NCBI GenBank assembly: GCA_946480055.1
Contig: CAMLID010000016.1
Coordinates: 1 to 61,002, forward strand
Direction: 5' to 3'
Length of the DNA stretch: 61,002 nucleotides
Source of the DNA: an uncultured Lysobacter sp.
Lineage (GTDB): Bacteria; Pseudomonadota; Gammaproteobacteria; Xanthomonadales; Xanthomonadaceae
This document shows positions 43,323 through 50,781 of the stretch, in pieces (within the stretch, counting starts at the first letter, position 1; each line of letters opens with the position of its first letter). Position numbers and translations under genes: made by a program. Below the pieces are notes generated by a model that ran no database searches, was not told the origin of the DNA, and saw only the letters and a program-made list of their open reading frames with translations.

Positions 43323-43834
43323 GCCGCCTCCTCGCGCGCAGGCGCGCACGCGATGTCGGTGGCTACGGGCGGCGGCGCAGGCTCCTCGTGGAACAGCCCA
43401 GGCGCGATCGCCTCGCGGATGGCCGGCTCGACCGTAACCACGAGTCGCGCGCCCAGGTCGTCGGGCTCGCAGCGCTCGAGCACGATGCGGCGCAGCTGCT
43501 TGTCGTCGACCCAGGCCACGCCGTTGAGCGCGTCGCTGAGCACCTTCTCGCAATTGCCCAGGTCTATGCACCGCACCTCGTCGTCCCATGCGTCGGGGTT
43601 CTTGCGGGCGCGCTTGGCCCAGTCCTGCGGCCGCGCGGGGAACAGGCGGACCTGCAGGGACATGCGGCCAGCCAGGGGCGCGCGCATGCCCGCCTGCCTC
43701 GCCAGCCAGCCGACCTCGGCCTTGTATGCCTTGGCCTCCTTCGTCGGGACCATCGCGGGGTGGCCGTTGATGACGAGGGCGCGCCAGTAGCGGTTGGCGC
43801 TGATCGGGTACGGCAGGACGAGGGTGATGCTCAT
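43319..43834 (-). CDS. rusA: RusA-family Holliday junction resolvase
   Basis: 171 aa. Opening LPYPISANRYWRALVINGHP and the catalytic stretch RCIDLGNCEKVLSDALNGVAWVDDKQL in frame (conserved Asp residues and Lys) identify RusA. It resolves branched DNA before packaging. A non-conserved tail of about 40 residues follows the core. The start overlaps the previous stop (ATGA). Confidence 0.9.
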   Translation of the reverse strand: MSITLVLPYPISANRYWRALVINGHPAMVPTKEAKAYKAEVGWLARQAGMRAPLAGRMSLQVRLFPARPQDWAKRARKNPDAWDDEVRCIDLGNCEKVLSDALNGVAWVDDKQLRRIVLERCEPDDLGARLVVTVEPAIREAIAPGLFHEEPAPPPVATDIACAPAREEAA

Positions 43835-44103
43835 CGGCGGGGGCTCCGGTTGGTGCTCGGGGTGCGGCGCAGGGGAACCTCGCGCGCCGGCGGCGCGAAC
43901 AGGCGCTCGACCTCGGCGTGCGGGAAGGTGACGGCAGGGATCGGGCCGTAGAAGGCGTCCACGCGCTCGATGCGCGCGCCCAGGCGCCAGGCGGTGGACT
44001 CGCGGGACCAGGTCATCAGGCGCGGACGGGCGCCGGCGCAGTCGTCGACGACCACGTACAGTCCGGGCTCGGTGGGGCGCGCGGGGGCGAATGCCCAGTT
44101 CAT
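43831..44103 (-). CDS. Hypothetical phage protein
   Basis: 90 aa: MNWAFAPARPTEPGLYVVVD, then a small beta-rich domain (PRLMTWSRESTAWRLG) and FYGPIPAVTFPHAE. The ATG follows GAGGG. It is the first minus-strand gene after the plus-strand membrane gene and is coupled to rusA. Function unknown. Confidence 0.6.
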   Translation of the reverse strand: MNWAFAPARPTEPGLYVVVDDCAGARPRLMTWSRESTAWRLGARIERVDAFYGPIPAVTFPHAEVERLFAPPAREVPLRRTPSTNRSPRR

Positions 44104-44165
44104 GCCGCCCTCGCCCACCGGCGACGCCCGGCTATGCTGGTCGGACCTTTGGGGAGGGCGCAGGG

Positions 44166-44675
44166 ATGACGAGCGTTGAGTGGGCGGCCTGGATGCAGGC
44201 GGTGGGTAGCGTCGTGGCGATCTTGGCCGCTGTCGCGATCGCGTGGTGGCAGCACCACGAGGCAACCAGTGCTCGCGAGCGCGATGGGATGGCGCGCGCA
44301 CGCAGCCTGGCGCTGGCAATCCTTCCGTCGATGGCCGAGTACAAAAAGCGGGTGAGCCTGCTGGCCAATGTCGACGACCGGGTATCGTTGAGCTGGATTC
44401 ACGTGGCTAACGCGGTCGAGCCGGGCGACACCGTGCAACGAAACGTGTTCCAACTGCACGAGCTCGGGGCAGCAGCTGGCGCCATGCAAAGGCTGTTGCG
44501 CTACTCGATCGAGTGCCGGGAGACCGCCTTGTCCGTCAGCCGCACCGCATCGCTGGGCGCAGACGGTCAGTTCGAGAACGTTCAAAGCTCCAGCGGTCTC
44601 GCGGCCGTGCGAACGCTGGACGACAAGATCGACAAGGCGATCACGGCTCTCAACGCGTTGTTCGACAAACAGTAG
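44166..44675 (+). CDS. Membrane-anchored accessory protein inserted in the replication/lysis operon
   Basis: 169 aa on the strand opposite to its operon neighbours. One N-terminal membrane helix (WMQAVGSVVAILAAVAIAWW) precedes a cytosolic helical domain (RARSLALAILPSMAEYKKRV, TLDDKIDKAITALNALFDKQ). GGAGGG gives the start. The organisation fits a self-standing lysogen-expressed gene, possibly superinfection exclusion. Confidence 0.65.
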   Translation: MTSVEWAAWMQAVGSVVAILAAVAIAWWQHHEATSARERDGMARARSLALAILPSMAEYKKRVSLLANVDDRVSLSWIHVANAVEPGDTVQRNVFQLHELGAAAGAMQRLLRYSIECRETALSVSRTASLGADGQFENVQSSSGLAAVRTLDDKIDKAITALNALFDKQ

Positions 44676-44683
44676 GCGCGGCA

Positions 44684-45049
44684 TCAGGGCTGCCCCAGCG
44701 CGTCGAGCCAGGTGCGTCGCCAACGCGCTGCGGTCGACTTGTGCATACCGAACTCGCGCCGCAGCGTGCCGATGTCGGGGGCTGCGCCCTTGAAGTGCAA
44801 AGCGATTCGCACCGCGATCGCGACGGCTCCACCGCCGGTGCCGGGAATGTTGTCCCGATAGCATTTGCGGCCAGATACGGAGCCGATGTAGACGGCCGGC
44901 GCGGCCAGCGCGTCACCCTGCACGCCGCGGTAATGGCGCTTCTCGATCGTCTCTGGCTGGCATCCAGCGATCAAAGCGGCCTCGGCGGCGGTCAGCCAGC
45001 CGTGCTGGCCGCAGTCGTAGCGCTTGCGTTCCCGAACCGGCGCGGTCAC
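44684..45049 (-). CDS. HTH-containing hypothetical protein
   Basis: 121 aa from a GTG overlapping the upstream stop (GTGA). The N-terminal part (HGWLTAAEAALIAGCQPETI) looks like a short HTH and the C-terminal part (IGTLRREFGMHKSTAARWRR) like another. It could regulate or bind DNA during replication. No family is named. Confidence 0.55.
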   Translation of the reverse strand: MTAPVRERKRYDCGQHGWLTAAEAALIAGCQPETIEKRHYRGVQGDALAAPAVYIGSVSGRKCYRDNIPGTGGGAVAIAVRIALHFKGAAPDIGTLRREFGMHKSTAARWRRTWLDALGQP

Positions 45050-45819
45050 AGGTCCACCTCGTCCAGGTCGTCGCCGAAGTCGTGGTCGGCGTGCTGACGG
45101 CGGATCTGTTCGCGTTGCTCCTGCTCGGCCGCTCGGCGCGCTTCGGCCGCGCGCTCCTCGGCCGTCGGCGCGAGGATCTGCCGGATTCCCTCGATCGAGC
45201 GCTCGGCCACACCAGGGGTGACGATCGGTGCGCGCGGCTTGGGCGCCTCCAGGATCCCGACCGGCGCCTCCGGCAGCGGCTGCCCAGACATCACCGCCGC
45301 GTGCACCACGTCGTAGGCGGCGCGCAGCTGCCGGTCCTGGCCGCGCCCGTCGGCGCTGCGGTAGGCGTAGCCGTCGACGTGCATCCACACGGCCCGGGCG
45401 AAGCGGGACGCGGTGTCGGGCTTCCGTAGGTCGAGCTGCACCCGCTCGATCGACGGGATGCCGAAGCACATGGCGCGGAAGCGCGGCGCGTTGGGCGGGA
45501 ACTCGCGGCCTTCGGCGACGCAGGCGCGCAGGCCCTCGGCGAGCTGGTCAGGGCCCAGGCCGGCGAGCGCCGCGCCCCAGGTTTGGGCGGCGACGCCGGT
45601 CGCTGCGACGCCGAACTGGCTGGCCCAGGTGTTGCCGTACATGCCGAGCATCCGCTCCCACAGCGCCTCAAGGCGCGACGCGGGTTGCGGTTCCCTCGAG
45701 GACGTCGCCGGCGCCGGGCGCGGGTTCGGATCGTCCGGCGGTGCGATCGTCGTGGACTGCTGCTGATCGGTCCGCAAGGCTTTGGCCGCCGTTGCGGCCG
45801 CTGTGGCTGCGCGTTGCAT
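45046..45819 (-). CDS. Replication protein, helicase loader (lambda P-like)
   Basis: 257 aa. The central block LEALWERMLGMYGNTWASQF, ALAGLGPDQLAEGLRACVAE, FPPNAPRFRAMCF is typical of lambda P/DnaC-like phage loaders. The C-terminus is charged and Gln/Glu-rich. Its first 152 bases overlap the end of the DUF1376 initiator gene in another frame, which forces unusual composition at both ends. Confidence 0.72.
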   Translation of the reverse strand: MQRAATAAATAAKALRTDQQQSTTIAPPDDPNPRPAPATSSREPQPASRLEALWERMLGMYGNTWASQFGVAATGVAAQTWGAALAGLGPDQLAEGLRACVAEGREFPPNAPRFRAMCFGIPSIERVQLDLRKPDTASRFARAVWMHVDGYAYRSADGRGQDRQLRAAYDVVHAAVMSGQPLPEAPVGILEAPKPRAPIVTPGVAERSIEGIRQILAPTAEERAAEARRAAEQEQREQIRRQHADHDFGDDLDEVDL

Positions 45820-46657
45820 GGGTGCCTCCGGTGGGTTGCTTCAGGGCTTCCGCGTGCCGGCTGCGCGCCGTCGCAATGGCCCAGGTGAACGGGTTGGATT
45901 TGCCGAGCGAGACGCCCTCGGCCGCGGCGTCGCCGAGCGTCTCGGACGTCACGCCCTCGCCGAGAGCGGCCAGCAGGTGGGGATGGCTCGGGTTCGTGGT
46001 CGGGCATCCGGCCTGCCGCATGAGCAGGCACGCGCGCCCTGCGTCGGTCGGGGCGCCGCGGCTCGTGCCCACGCTGGGTGTGCTAGCCGCAAGAGGTTCT
46101 TTGGTGGGATCTGGGGTCTGGGGTCTGGAAGCCGTAACATCACGCCGCACGTCGTCACGTTCGTCACGGCTATCGTCACGCTTCACGTCACGCTGTTCGT
46201 CACGTCCATTGCGTGACGCAAGCGCCATGACCGCCGCTTCCAATTCCTCAGCACTGGCGTTGAATTCCAGGACGACACCGTTGTCGCGCAGCAGCGTGAA
46301 CATCGCGGCGCGTCGGTCGCGATATCGCTTGGCGCGTTCTGCCTGGGAAGACTTGCGGTCGGACGGCTGGGCATCCATTCGCCCTGACGCCTTCGCGATC
46401 TCCTCGTCGGCGCGGCCGTTGCGGCGCACACCGTCGTCACCGACTGGGAAGTACTTGTCGGCGACCTTGCGCACGGCGGCTTTGTCCGCGGCGGAGGTCG
46501 CGCCGGCGATGGTGTAGAGCTCGCCATGGGCCGCCGGCAGCGGCTCCTCCTCGGCGTAGTAGGCGATCAGCAGCCGCAGGTACACGCCGTGATCCGTCAG
46601 CGACAGGCGTGTCGTGTCGCGCAAGTAGTCGCCGCCGTAGAACTCGAAGTAGTTCAT
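45668..46657 (-). CDS. DUF1376 (YdaU-like) replication initiator
   Basis: 329 aa. The N-terminal DUF1376 domain (MNYFEFYGGDYLRDTTRLSL, HGVYLRLLIAYYAEEEPLP) resembles phage initiators of the lambda O position. The middle is Arg/Asp-rich (RDEQRDVKRDDSRDERDDVR) because it contains the DNA iterons at 46153-46218. The C-terminal 50 residues are read through the helicase-loader 5' end and look unstructured. Confidence 0.75.
   Translation of the reverse strand: MNYFEFYGGDYLRDTTRLSLTDHGVYLRLLIAYYAEEEPLPAAHGELYTIAGATSAADKAAVRKVADKYFPVGDDGVRRNGRADEEIAKASGRMDAQPSDRKSSQAERAKRYRDRRAAMFTLLRDNGVVLEFNASAEELEAAVMALASRNGRDEQRDVKRDDSRDERDDVRRDVTASRPQTPDPTKEPLAASTPSVGTSRGAPTDAGRACLLMRQAGCPTTNPSHPHLLAALGEGVTSETLGDAAAEGVSLGKSNPFTWAIATARSRHAEALKQPTGGTHATRSHSGRNGGQSLADRSAAVHDDRTAGRSEPAPGAGDVLEGTATRVAP
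46153..46218. repeat. Iterons: candidate phage replication origin
   Basis: CGTCACG occurs at 46153, 46162, 46174, 46186 and 46198, plus one inverted copy (CGTGACG) at 46212. The last four direct copies are 12 bases apart. They lie in the middle of the initiator gene, where lambdoid phages keep the origin. GGGGTCT direct repeats follow near 46113-46127. Confidence 0.65.
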
Positions 46658-47421
46658 CCCAGCAACCGCCCTTGGCGCTGCGCGTCCTCGATGCGGCGGC
46701 AGGCGGTGTCGAAGTAGAACGGCACCGTTTCCATGCCGACGAAGCTGTAGCCGGCATCAAGTGCGGCCAGAGCGGTGCTGCCGGCGCCCATGCACGGATC
46801 GCAGATGACGCTTCCCGGCGGTGCATCAACGAAGGGCAGACACCATGCCATCAGCGCCTGCGGCTTCTGCGTCGGGTGCACGCGGCGGACGCCGGCCGTG
46901 ACTTCATGGCGCGCAGCGGCGCCGACGCACACGCCATCCCACAGGAGGCGAAAGACCCGCGTTACCGCGTCCGCGTTGACGTTGGTCCACGCCATTTCGG
47001 CGTCGCCTTGGTCGCGGATCTTGCCGGTTGGCACCTTGTCCCAGGCGAGCCAGCGGCCGCGCGGCAGCTTTTCGTGGAACTTGTGAGCGCCCCACAGCAG
47101 GATGCGATCCGAGAACGGCAGCAGTGAGGCGACGTCGAACGGGTTGCCCGGGTCGTCGCCTTCGATTCCGTCGGGAAACTGGGTTGCGATTCCGGTCGAG
47201 TGGATGCCGGCCGCCGTCTTGCGACGCTTATCCTGGATGGCGTACGGCCGACCAGCGCCCGGCGCGCGACCCGTGACCGACTTTCCGGTCACGTTGGTGT
47301 TGAGCCCTTGCCCGTACGGCGGATCACTCACGATGGCGGCGGGCCGCTCGATCAGGGGAAGGATCTCCCGGCAATCACCCAAATAGAGGGTCGCGCGTCC
47401 GATGGTCTCGATTCGGCTCAT
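46654..47421 (-). CDS. DNA methyltransferase (N4-cytosine/N6-adenine, beta class)
   Basis: 255 aa. Motif IV DPPYG at about residue 33 precedes the SAM-binding motif I (CDPCMGAGSTALAALDAGYSFVG) near the C-terminus, the beta-class order. RVHPTQKPQALMAW is the usual joining motif. It may protect phage DNA from restriction or mark it for control. No restriction partner is present. The start overlaps the preceding stop (ATGA). Confidence 0.88.
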   Translation of the reverse strand: MSRIETIGRATLYLGDCREILPLIERPAAIVSDPPYGQGLNTNVTGKSVTGRAPGAGRPYAIQDKRRKTAAGIHSTGIATQFPDGIEGDDPGNPFDVASLLPFSDRILLWGAHKFHEKLPRGRWLAWDKVPTGKIRDQGDAEMAWTNVNADAVTRVFRLLWDGVCVGAAARHEVTAGVRRVHPTQKPQALMAWCLPFVDAPPGSVICDPCMGAGSTALAALDAGYSFVGMETVPFYFDTACRRIEDAQRQGRLLG

Positions 47422-47702
47422 GCATCCACCGTCCCCGCCGCGGCGCGGCCCTGTCGTCCGCTGCGGTTGACGTGCTCGCGGCGCTCGCGCTCCTGGCGCC
47501 GGCGCGCTTGCTGCAGCTGCCGGGTCTCCTCGGCGTCATAGCTGGTCAGGTGCCAGCGGCCGCAGTGCGCGCACTGGTAGAAGCTGCGCGGAACCCGGGC
47601 GCCCTCGGGCGACTTCTTCTGGGCGTTCGCCATGACTGCGGCGGCCTGCTGGTGGCGCTTGTACTTGCGCTTGCCCGTCGGCTGGCAGATTCGGACGGTC
47701 AT
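47418..47702 (-). CDS. Small zinc-finger-like protein
   Basis: 94 aa: basic N-terminus (CQPTGKRKYKRHQQA), a CAHCGRWHLTS knuckle and an Arg/Gln-rich helical tail. The CxxC-W-H pattern suggests a one-zinc fold and nucleic-acid contact. It is coupled on both sides by ATGA overlaps. Confidence 0.65.
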   Translation of the reverse strand: MTVRICQPTGKRKYKRHQQAAAVMANAQKKSPEGARVPRSFYQCAHCGRWHLTSYDAEETRQLQQARRRQERERREHVNRSGRQGRAAAGTVDA

Positions 47703-48094
47703 GGCGTCACCGCCACGCTGAGGCGGTCCATGCGCGATTCGATGCCCTTGAGCGCGCGCACGGCGATGATGAATTCGCGCTGCAACTGCGCCGCCTCGTC
47801 CTCTGGCGCCAGGGGCTGCGGCTCGGCGTATCCGGCCTCGCGCAATTCGTGGGTGGCCAGGATGTGGACCCCGGCCTGTCGCGCAGCCTTGCGCACGAGC
47901 GCGAGCTCGCCCAGGTCGAGCTTTTCGCGCTTGTCGAGGTTCAGGCAGTGCGACAGCTTGCGGCCGGCGTCGTCCGCCGGCATGGCCGGCCACAGCAGCG
48001 CGCCGACCTTCTTGAATCCCCCGAGCGCGAGCACCGTCGAACGGATCGCGTCCTCGTAGGAGTCGAAAAACAGCGGGATTTGAGGCGAGACCAT
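47699..48094 (-). CDS. CII-like (CP76-type) phage regulatory protein, probable
   Basis: 131 aa from MVSPQIPLFFDSYEDAIRST. ALGGFKKVGALLWPAM, GRKLSHCLNLDKREKLDLGE and ALVRKAARQAGVHIL resemble phage regulatory proteins of the CII/CP76 group. It is the first long gene after the cro-like gene in the leftward operon. Three GTGGGAC half-sites lie just upstream. Confidence 0.55.
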   Translation of the reverse strand: MVSPQIPLFFDSYEDAIRSTVLALGGFKKVGALLWPAMPADDAGRKLSHCLNLDKREKLDLGELALVRKAARQAGVHILATHELREAGYAEPQPLAPEDEAAQLQREFIIAVRALKGIESRMDRLSVAVTP

Positions 48095-48110
48095 GTGGGT
48101 TTCCCTTTCG

Positions 48111-48137
48111 GTCCCACACCGTGGGACGGCGTGGGAC
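48111..48137. promoter_or_regulatory. Palindrome with three half-sites ten bases apart
   Basis: GTCCCAC at 48111, GTGGGAC at 48121 and GTGGGAC at 48131. The first two form a palindrome around ACC; the third repeats the right arm one helical turn on. It lies 17-43 bases before the CII-like start and may be an operator or mRNA hairpin. Confidence 0.5.
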
Positions 48138-48186
48138 AAGCCCTTGCGGGTACAAAAAAAGCCCGCCCCCTCTCGGAGCCGAGCCG

Positions 48187-48363
48187 TTGAAATCAGGTAG
48201 ATCGAAAGCCCAGGTCGTTGAGCTGGTGCGCTTGTGCGGCGGCAACGCCTTCGCCGTCACGCGGACCGCGCATGGCGTCGACATTCGTCGGCTGCGTCTG
48301 CCCGAGCGCCTGCCCCGCCCGGCCGGAGTGGCCGACGTGCTGGTGCTCAAGCGTGGGAAGTGA
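48187..48363 (+). CDS. Possible small plus-strand protein
   Basis: 58 aa from a TTG after GGAG. The sequence AQVVELVRLCGGNAFAVTRT, then DIRRLRLPERLPRP, looks protein-like, but the start and length are uncertain. Nothing is recognised. Confidence 0.35.
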   Translation: MKSGRSKAQVVELVRLCGGNAFAVTRTAHGVDIRRLRLPERLPRPAGVADVLVLKRGK

Positions 48364-48449
48364 GCGCGCCACGTCAGCGACGCCCCAGGCGGGCGTCCGC
48401 CTGCCGGTAGGATGGGAGTGCGACCCCACCACCACTACCGGAGACGGAC

Positions 48450-48968
48450 ATGGATTTGACCGCGATCACCACCGTGCTAGCCTCGCTCGACTTCATTCGG
48501 AAGGGCTTGGCCGCCGCCGTCGAAGTGCGGGACTTCAACGCGGTCGCGGCAGAAGTGGCGAAGCTCAACGAGGCGCTTATCGGCGCCCAGAGCGCCGTTC
48601 TCACGCAAAACAGCACCCTCTTTGCGCTCCAGAAAGAAAACCTCGAACTGGCAAAGGAACTGGCCAAACTCAAAGAGGCCCTGGCGCAGCGTGGCCGTTA
48701 CGTGCTGACTCAGCTCTCCCCGGGCGTGTTCGTGTACCGCGTCAAAGAGACCGTAGTACTGGCGGCAGAGGGCGACCCAGTCCCCGCGGAACCGGAGCAC
48801 TTCGTGTGCCAGGACTGCTTCGACAACCGCGGGCAGCGGGTCATCTTGCAAAGGCACTCCGACGTCGGAGACGTCACCCTCGACTGCGGCTCCTGCAAGA
48901 CGCAGTACAGGACGGGCGAGTTCATCCCCTACCCGGAGATCGCTGTGCCCGGATCCGATTTCTACTGA
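48450..48968 (+). CDS. Coiled-coil protein with C-terminal zinc ribbon
   Basis: 172 aa. A helical N-terminal half (EVRDFNAVAAEVAKLNEALI; LQKENLELAKELAKLKEALA) is followed by a domain with two CxxC knuckles (CQDC and CGSC, about 30 residues apart). It lies on the plus strand left of the cro-like gene, opposite to the leftward operon, so expression from the lysogen is likely. A hairpin GACGCCC-GGGCGTC (48379-48397) is upstream. Function unknown. Confidence 0.7.
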   Translation: MDLTAITTVLASLDFIRKGLAAAVEVRDFNAVAAEVAKLNEALIGAQSAVLTQNSTLFALQKENLELAKELAKLKEALAQRGRYVLTQLSPGVFVYRVKETVVLAAEGDPVPAEPEHFVCQDCFDNRGQRVILQRHSDVGDVTLDCGSCKTQYRTGEFIPYPEIAVPGSDFY

Positions 48969-48976
48969 GCGGCCCA

Positions 48977-49237
48977 TCAGGCGGCCTCCGTGTTGCCCTG
49001 GACCGCGAGTCGGACGTGGTAGCCGGTCACCTGTCCCTGCTCATTGCGGGTCCAGGTCACGTCCGGGCGCAGTTCCTCGCACCGGACCCCGGTGACCCGC
49101 TCGATCGCTGGGCAGTGCTCCTCCGGGACGTTGTCGCGCAGGCGCCAGTTCGTGATGACGTTCGGACGGACGCCGATGGCAGATGCCAACTTCGAAGGCC
49201 CGGTCGCTTTGTGGATTGCTGTGTCGAGAGCGCTCAT
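48977..49237 (-). CDS. YdaS/Cro-like HTH regulator
   Basis: 86 aa. ALDTAIHKATGPSKLASAIG and PNVITNWRLRDNVPEEHCPA with IERVTGVRCEELRPDV match YdaS/Cro-type regulators. It is divergent from the CI-like gene with operators O1-O3 between, and is the first gene of the leftward early operon. Confidence 0.85.
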   Translation of the reverse strand: MSALDTAIHKATGPSKLASAIGVRPNVITNWRLRDNVPEEHCPAIERVTGVRCEELRPDVTWTRNEQGQVTGYHVRLAVQGNTEAA

Positions 49238-49243
49238 GCGCGA

Positions 49244-49272
49244 AACCTACACTTTTCGTGTAGTTCGTGCAA
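49244..49272 (-). promoter_or_regulatory. Leftward early promoter
   Basis: On the minus strand: -35 TTGCAC (49272-49267), 17-base spacer, -10 TAGGTT (49249-49244), 7 bases before the cro-like ATG. O1 overlaps the -10 and spacer; O2 overlaps the -35. Confidence 0.7.
49247..49263. promoter_or_regulatory. Operator O1
   Basis: CTACACTTTTCGTGTAG: perfect six-base arms CTACAC/GTGTAG around five bases. Confidence 0.78.
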
Positions 49273-49286
49273 CACGTATCGTGTAC
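49270..49286. promoter_or_regulatory. Operator O2
   Basis: CAACACGTATCGTGTAC, same ACAC-N5-GTGT core as O1, with centres 23 bases apart. Confidence 0.72.
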
Positions 49287-49293
49287 GACACCC

Positions 49294-49310
49294 GTACACG
49301 TGATGTGTAC
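49294..49310. promoter_or_regulatory. Operator O3
   Basis: GTACACGTGATGTGTAC, same core, centre 24 bases from O2, ending 10 bases before the repressor ATG; well placed for autoregulation. Confidence 0.72.
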
Positions 49311-49320
49311 GCTCCGGTCG

Positions 49321-49878
49321 ATGGAACTGGGTCCCCGGATCAAGCACGCACGCAAGGCTGCAGGCCTCACGCAGCTGCAGTTGGCTGAGCGCTGCGGGTG
49401 GGATCCGCCGTCTCGACTGGCAAATTATGAACAGGGCATTCGAGAGCCCAGCCTGGCCGACCTTCGTTTGATCGCCACCAGTGTCGCTAGCAGCGGCCTG
49501 AGCTTCGCATGGCTCGTAACCGGCGAGCAGCCGCCTGCGGTCGCGTCTCAACTCCAGCGACCCGACCCTGCAACGCTGTCCGCCGCGGTTGAATTGGGAC
49601 GTCGATCACTAGAGTTGATCGGCGACGACACCTTCAACCCGGAAGAGGACGGCGAAATCGTGGCGCAGGCGTACGTGTACTTGATCGCGCAGCAGCAGAC
49701 CAAGGTCACCCGCTCGAATGTGGTCGATTTCGCTGCGGAACTGAAGCGGCGGACCGAGGGTGATCGACATGGGGCTGAACGAAAACGAGGAACTGGAACG
49801 GCTGGCGCAACTGGTGGCGGAACGCGCGCAGCGGGGCCAAAGGAAGGCGCCAAAACTAAGGCTCGTAAGGCGGGCTGA
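49321..49878 (+). CDS. cI: CI-like repressor (XRE HTH) without peptidase domain
   Basis: 185 aa. The HTH is [20 protein letters not shown], followed by [20 protein letters not shown] and a middle region ([20 protein letters not shown]). There is no Ser/Lys LexA-like self-cleavage domain. The last 37 residues are basic low-complexity sequence read in the overlap with the next gene. The start has no clear ribosome site, and an ATG at 49303 is an alternative; leaderless translation is possible. Confidence 0.8.
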   Translation: MELGPRIKHARKAAGLTQLQLAERCGWDPPSRLANYEQGIREPSLADLRLIATSVASSGLSFAWLVTGEQPPAVASQLQRPDPATLSAAVELGRRSLELIGDDTFNPEEDGEIVAQAYVYLIAQQQTKVTRSNVVDFAAELKRRTEGDRHGAERKRGTGTAGATGGGTRAAGPKEGAKTKARKAG

Positions 49879-50134
49879 CCTCGAGGCCCCAAGGCCCGGG
49901 CGCCTCTCCTCGACCGATCGCGATGTGATCTACCGGCGTGTCAGAGACCTGGCGCGCATGTACTGGCTAGCGTGGTTGGTGCGACAGGAAACAGAGCACG
50001 TCGGTGGAACTGTCGAATGCCTCGACGATGACGAGCTGCGTGCGCTGCGCGAGAAAATGGAGCGAGCCAGGGAGTGCCGCGTCGATGGAATCGCGTTCGA
50101 CGAGGCTGGACTGGTTCGAGAGAACCACCTCTGA
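49769..50134 (+). CDS. Hypothetical protein overlapping cI
   Basis: 121 aa from [20 protein letters not shown] with GAGGG upstream. Helical and charged ([40 protein letters not shown]). It overlaps the end of cI by 110 bases in another frame and would be made with the repressor in the lysogen. Function unknown. Confidence 0.65.
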   Translation: MGLNENEELERLAQLVAERAQRGQRKAPKLRLVRRADLEAPRPGRLSSTDRDVIYRRVRDLARMYWLAWLVRQETEHVGGTVECLDDDELRALREKMERARECRVDGIAFDEAGLVRENHL

Positions 50135-50144
50135 TGGAGGCTGC

Positions 50145-50591
50145 ATGAAACTCAAGCTCGCCACGTGCTTACTGGCTATCACGATCCCGGCCCAGGCCAC
50201 CGGTAACGCCCCGTTCTGTGTGTTTAGGACCGGCCTGCAGCAGTGCTTCTATTACTCCGTTGAGAGCTGCCAGAGCGCAGCGCGGACCCTCGGCGGTATG
50301 TGTTCGCCAAACCAGAACCAGGACAAGCAGCCCGCGGCAGTCCAGCTCCAGCACCCGGATTTCGTAGGTGCGATGCGAGAAGGTCAGGAACGAGGTGCAC
50401 GCGAACGGCGGGCCCAGGAAGAACATGCGGCGCGGTTGCGGCTCATTGAGGCCCAGACGGCTGCGGTCGGAGCGAACGCACGTGCCGAGCCGGCCCCCAC
50501 GGTCACCTATACCTGCCAAGGCAGCGACGGGAAGGCTTTCACGAGCCAGCTTCCCATCATTGGGTGCGTGGTTACCGCCATCGACTTCTAA
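50145..50591 (+). CDS. Secreted DUF3551-like protein (lysogenic-conversion candidate)
   Basis: 148 aa from ATG after GGAGG. Signal peptide MKLKLATCLLAITIPAQA, then CVFRTGLQQCFYYSVESCQS, with GGMCSPN, the cysteine pattern of DUF3551. A coiled, charged linker and a C-terminal Cys pair follow. It ends in an intrinsic terminator and lies in the cI transcription unit, so the lysogen probably exports it. Confidence 0.72.
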   Translation: MKLKLATCLLAITIPAQATGNAPFCVFRTGLQQCFYYSVESCQSAARTLGGMCSPNQNQDKQPAAVQLQHPDFVGAMREGQERGARERRAQEEHAARLRLIEAQTAAVGANARAEPAPTVTYTCQGSDGKAFTSQLPIIGCVVTAIDF

Positions 50592-50616
50592 CGCCCCTCC
50601 CCCATTCCATGCGAAC

Positions 50617-50642
50617 AAGCCCGCTCAGGCGGGCTTTTTCTT
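50617..50642 (+). terminator. Terminator of the repressor transcription unit
   Basis: AAGCCCGC pairs with GCGGGCTT around TCAG, followed by TTTCTT. It isolates the immunity genes from the rightward early operon. Confidence 0.88.
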
Positions 50643-50686
50643 GTCCGCTGCACTAGCAGGCAGGCCCAGACGGGCCTAATCGGGAA

Positions 50687-50703
50687 CTACACGATACGTG
50701 TTG
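50687..50703. promoter_or_regulatory. Operator O4
   Basis: CTACACGATACGTGTTG, ACAC-N5-GTGT core, overlapping the -35 of the rightward promoter. Confidence 0.75.
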
Positions 50704-50729
50704 CAATGCCTACACGCTTCGTGTAGGTT
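50701..50729 (+). promoter_or_regulatory. Rightward early promoter
   Basis: -35 TTGCAA, 17-base spacer, -10 TAGGTT, the same design as the leftward promoter. O4 covers the -35 and O5 the spacer and -10. Confidence 0.72.
50710..50726. promoter_or_regulatory. Operator O5
   Basis: CTACACGCTTCGTGTAG, perfect arms identical to O1, centre 23 bases from O4. Confidence 0.78.
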
Positions 50730-50781
50730 GCTCTCCAGGCCCTCAAAACCCCTCAACCGAGGACTGGGCCCGGAGCCACCC

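Noticed and set aside
46654..47421. Restriction-modification system
   Set aside because: Only the methyltransferase is present; neighbours are replication genes, so it is an orphan.
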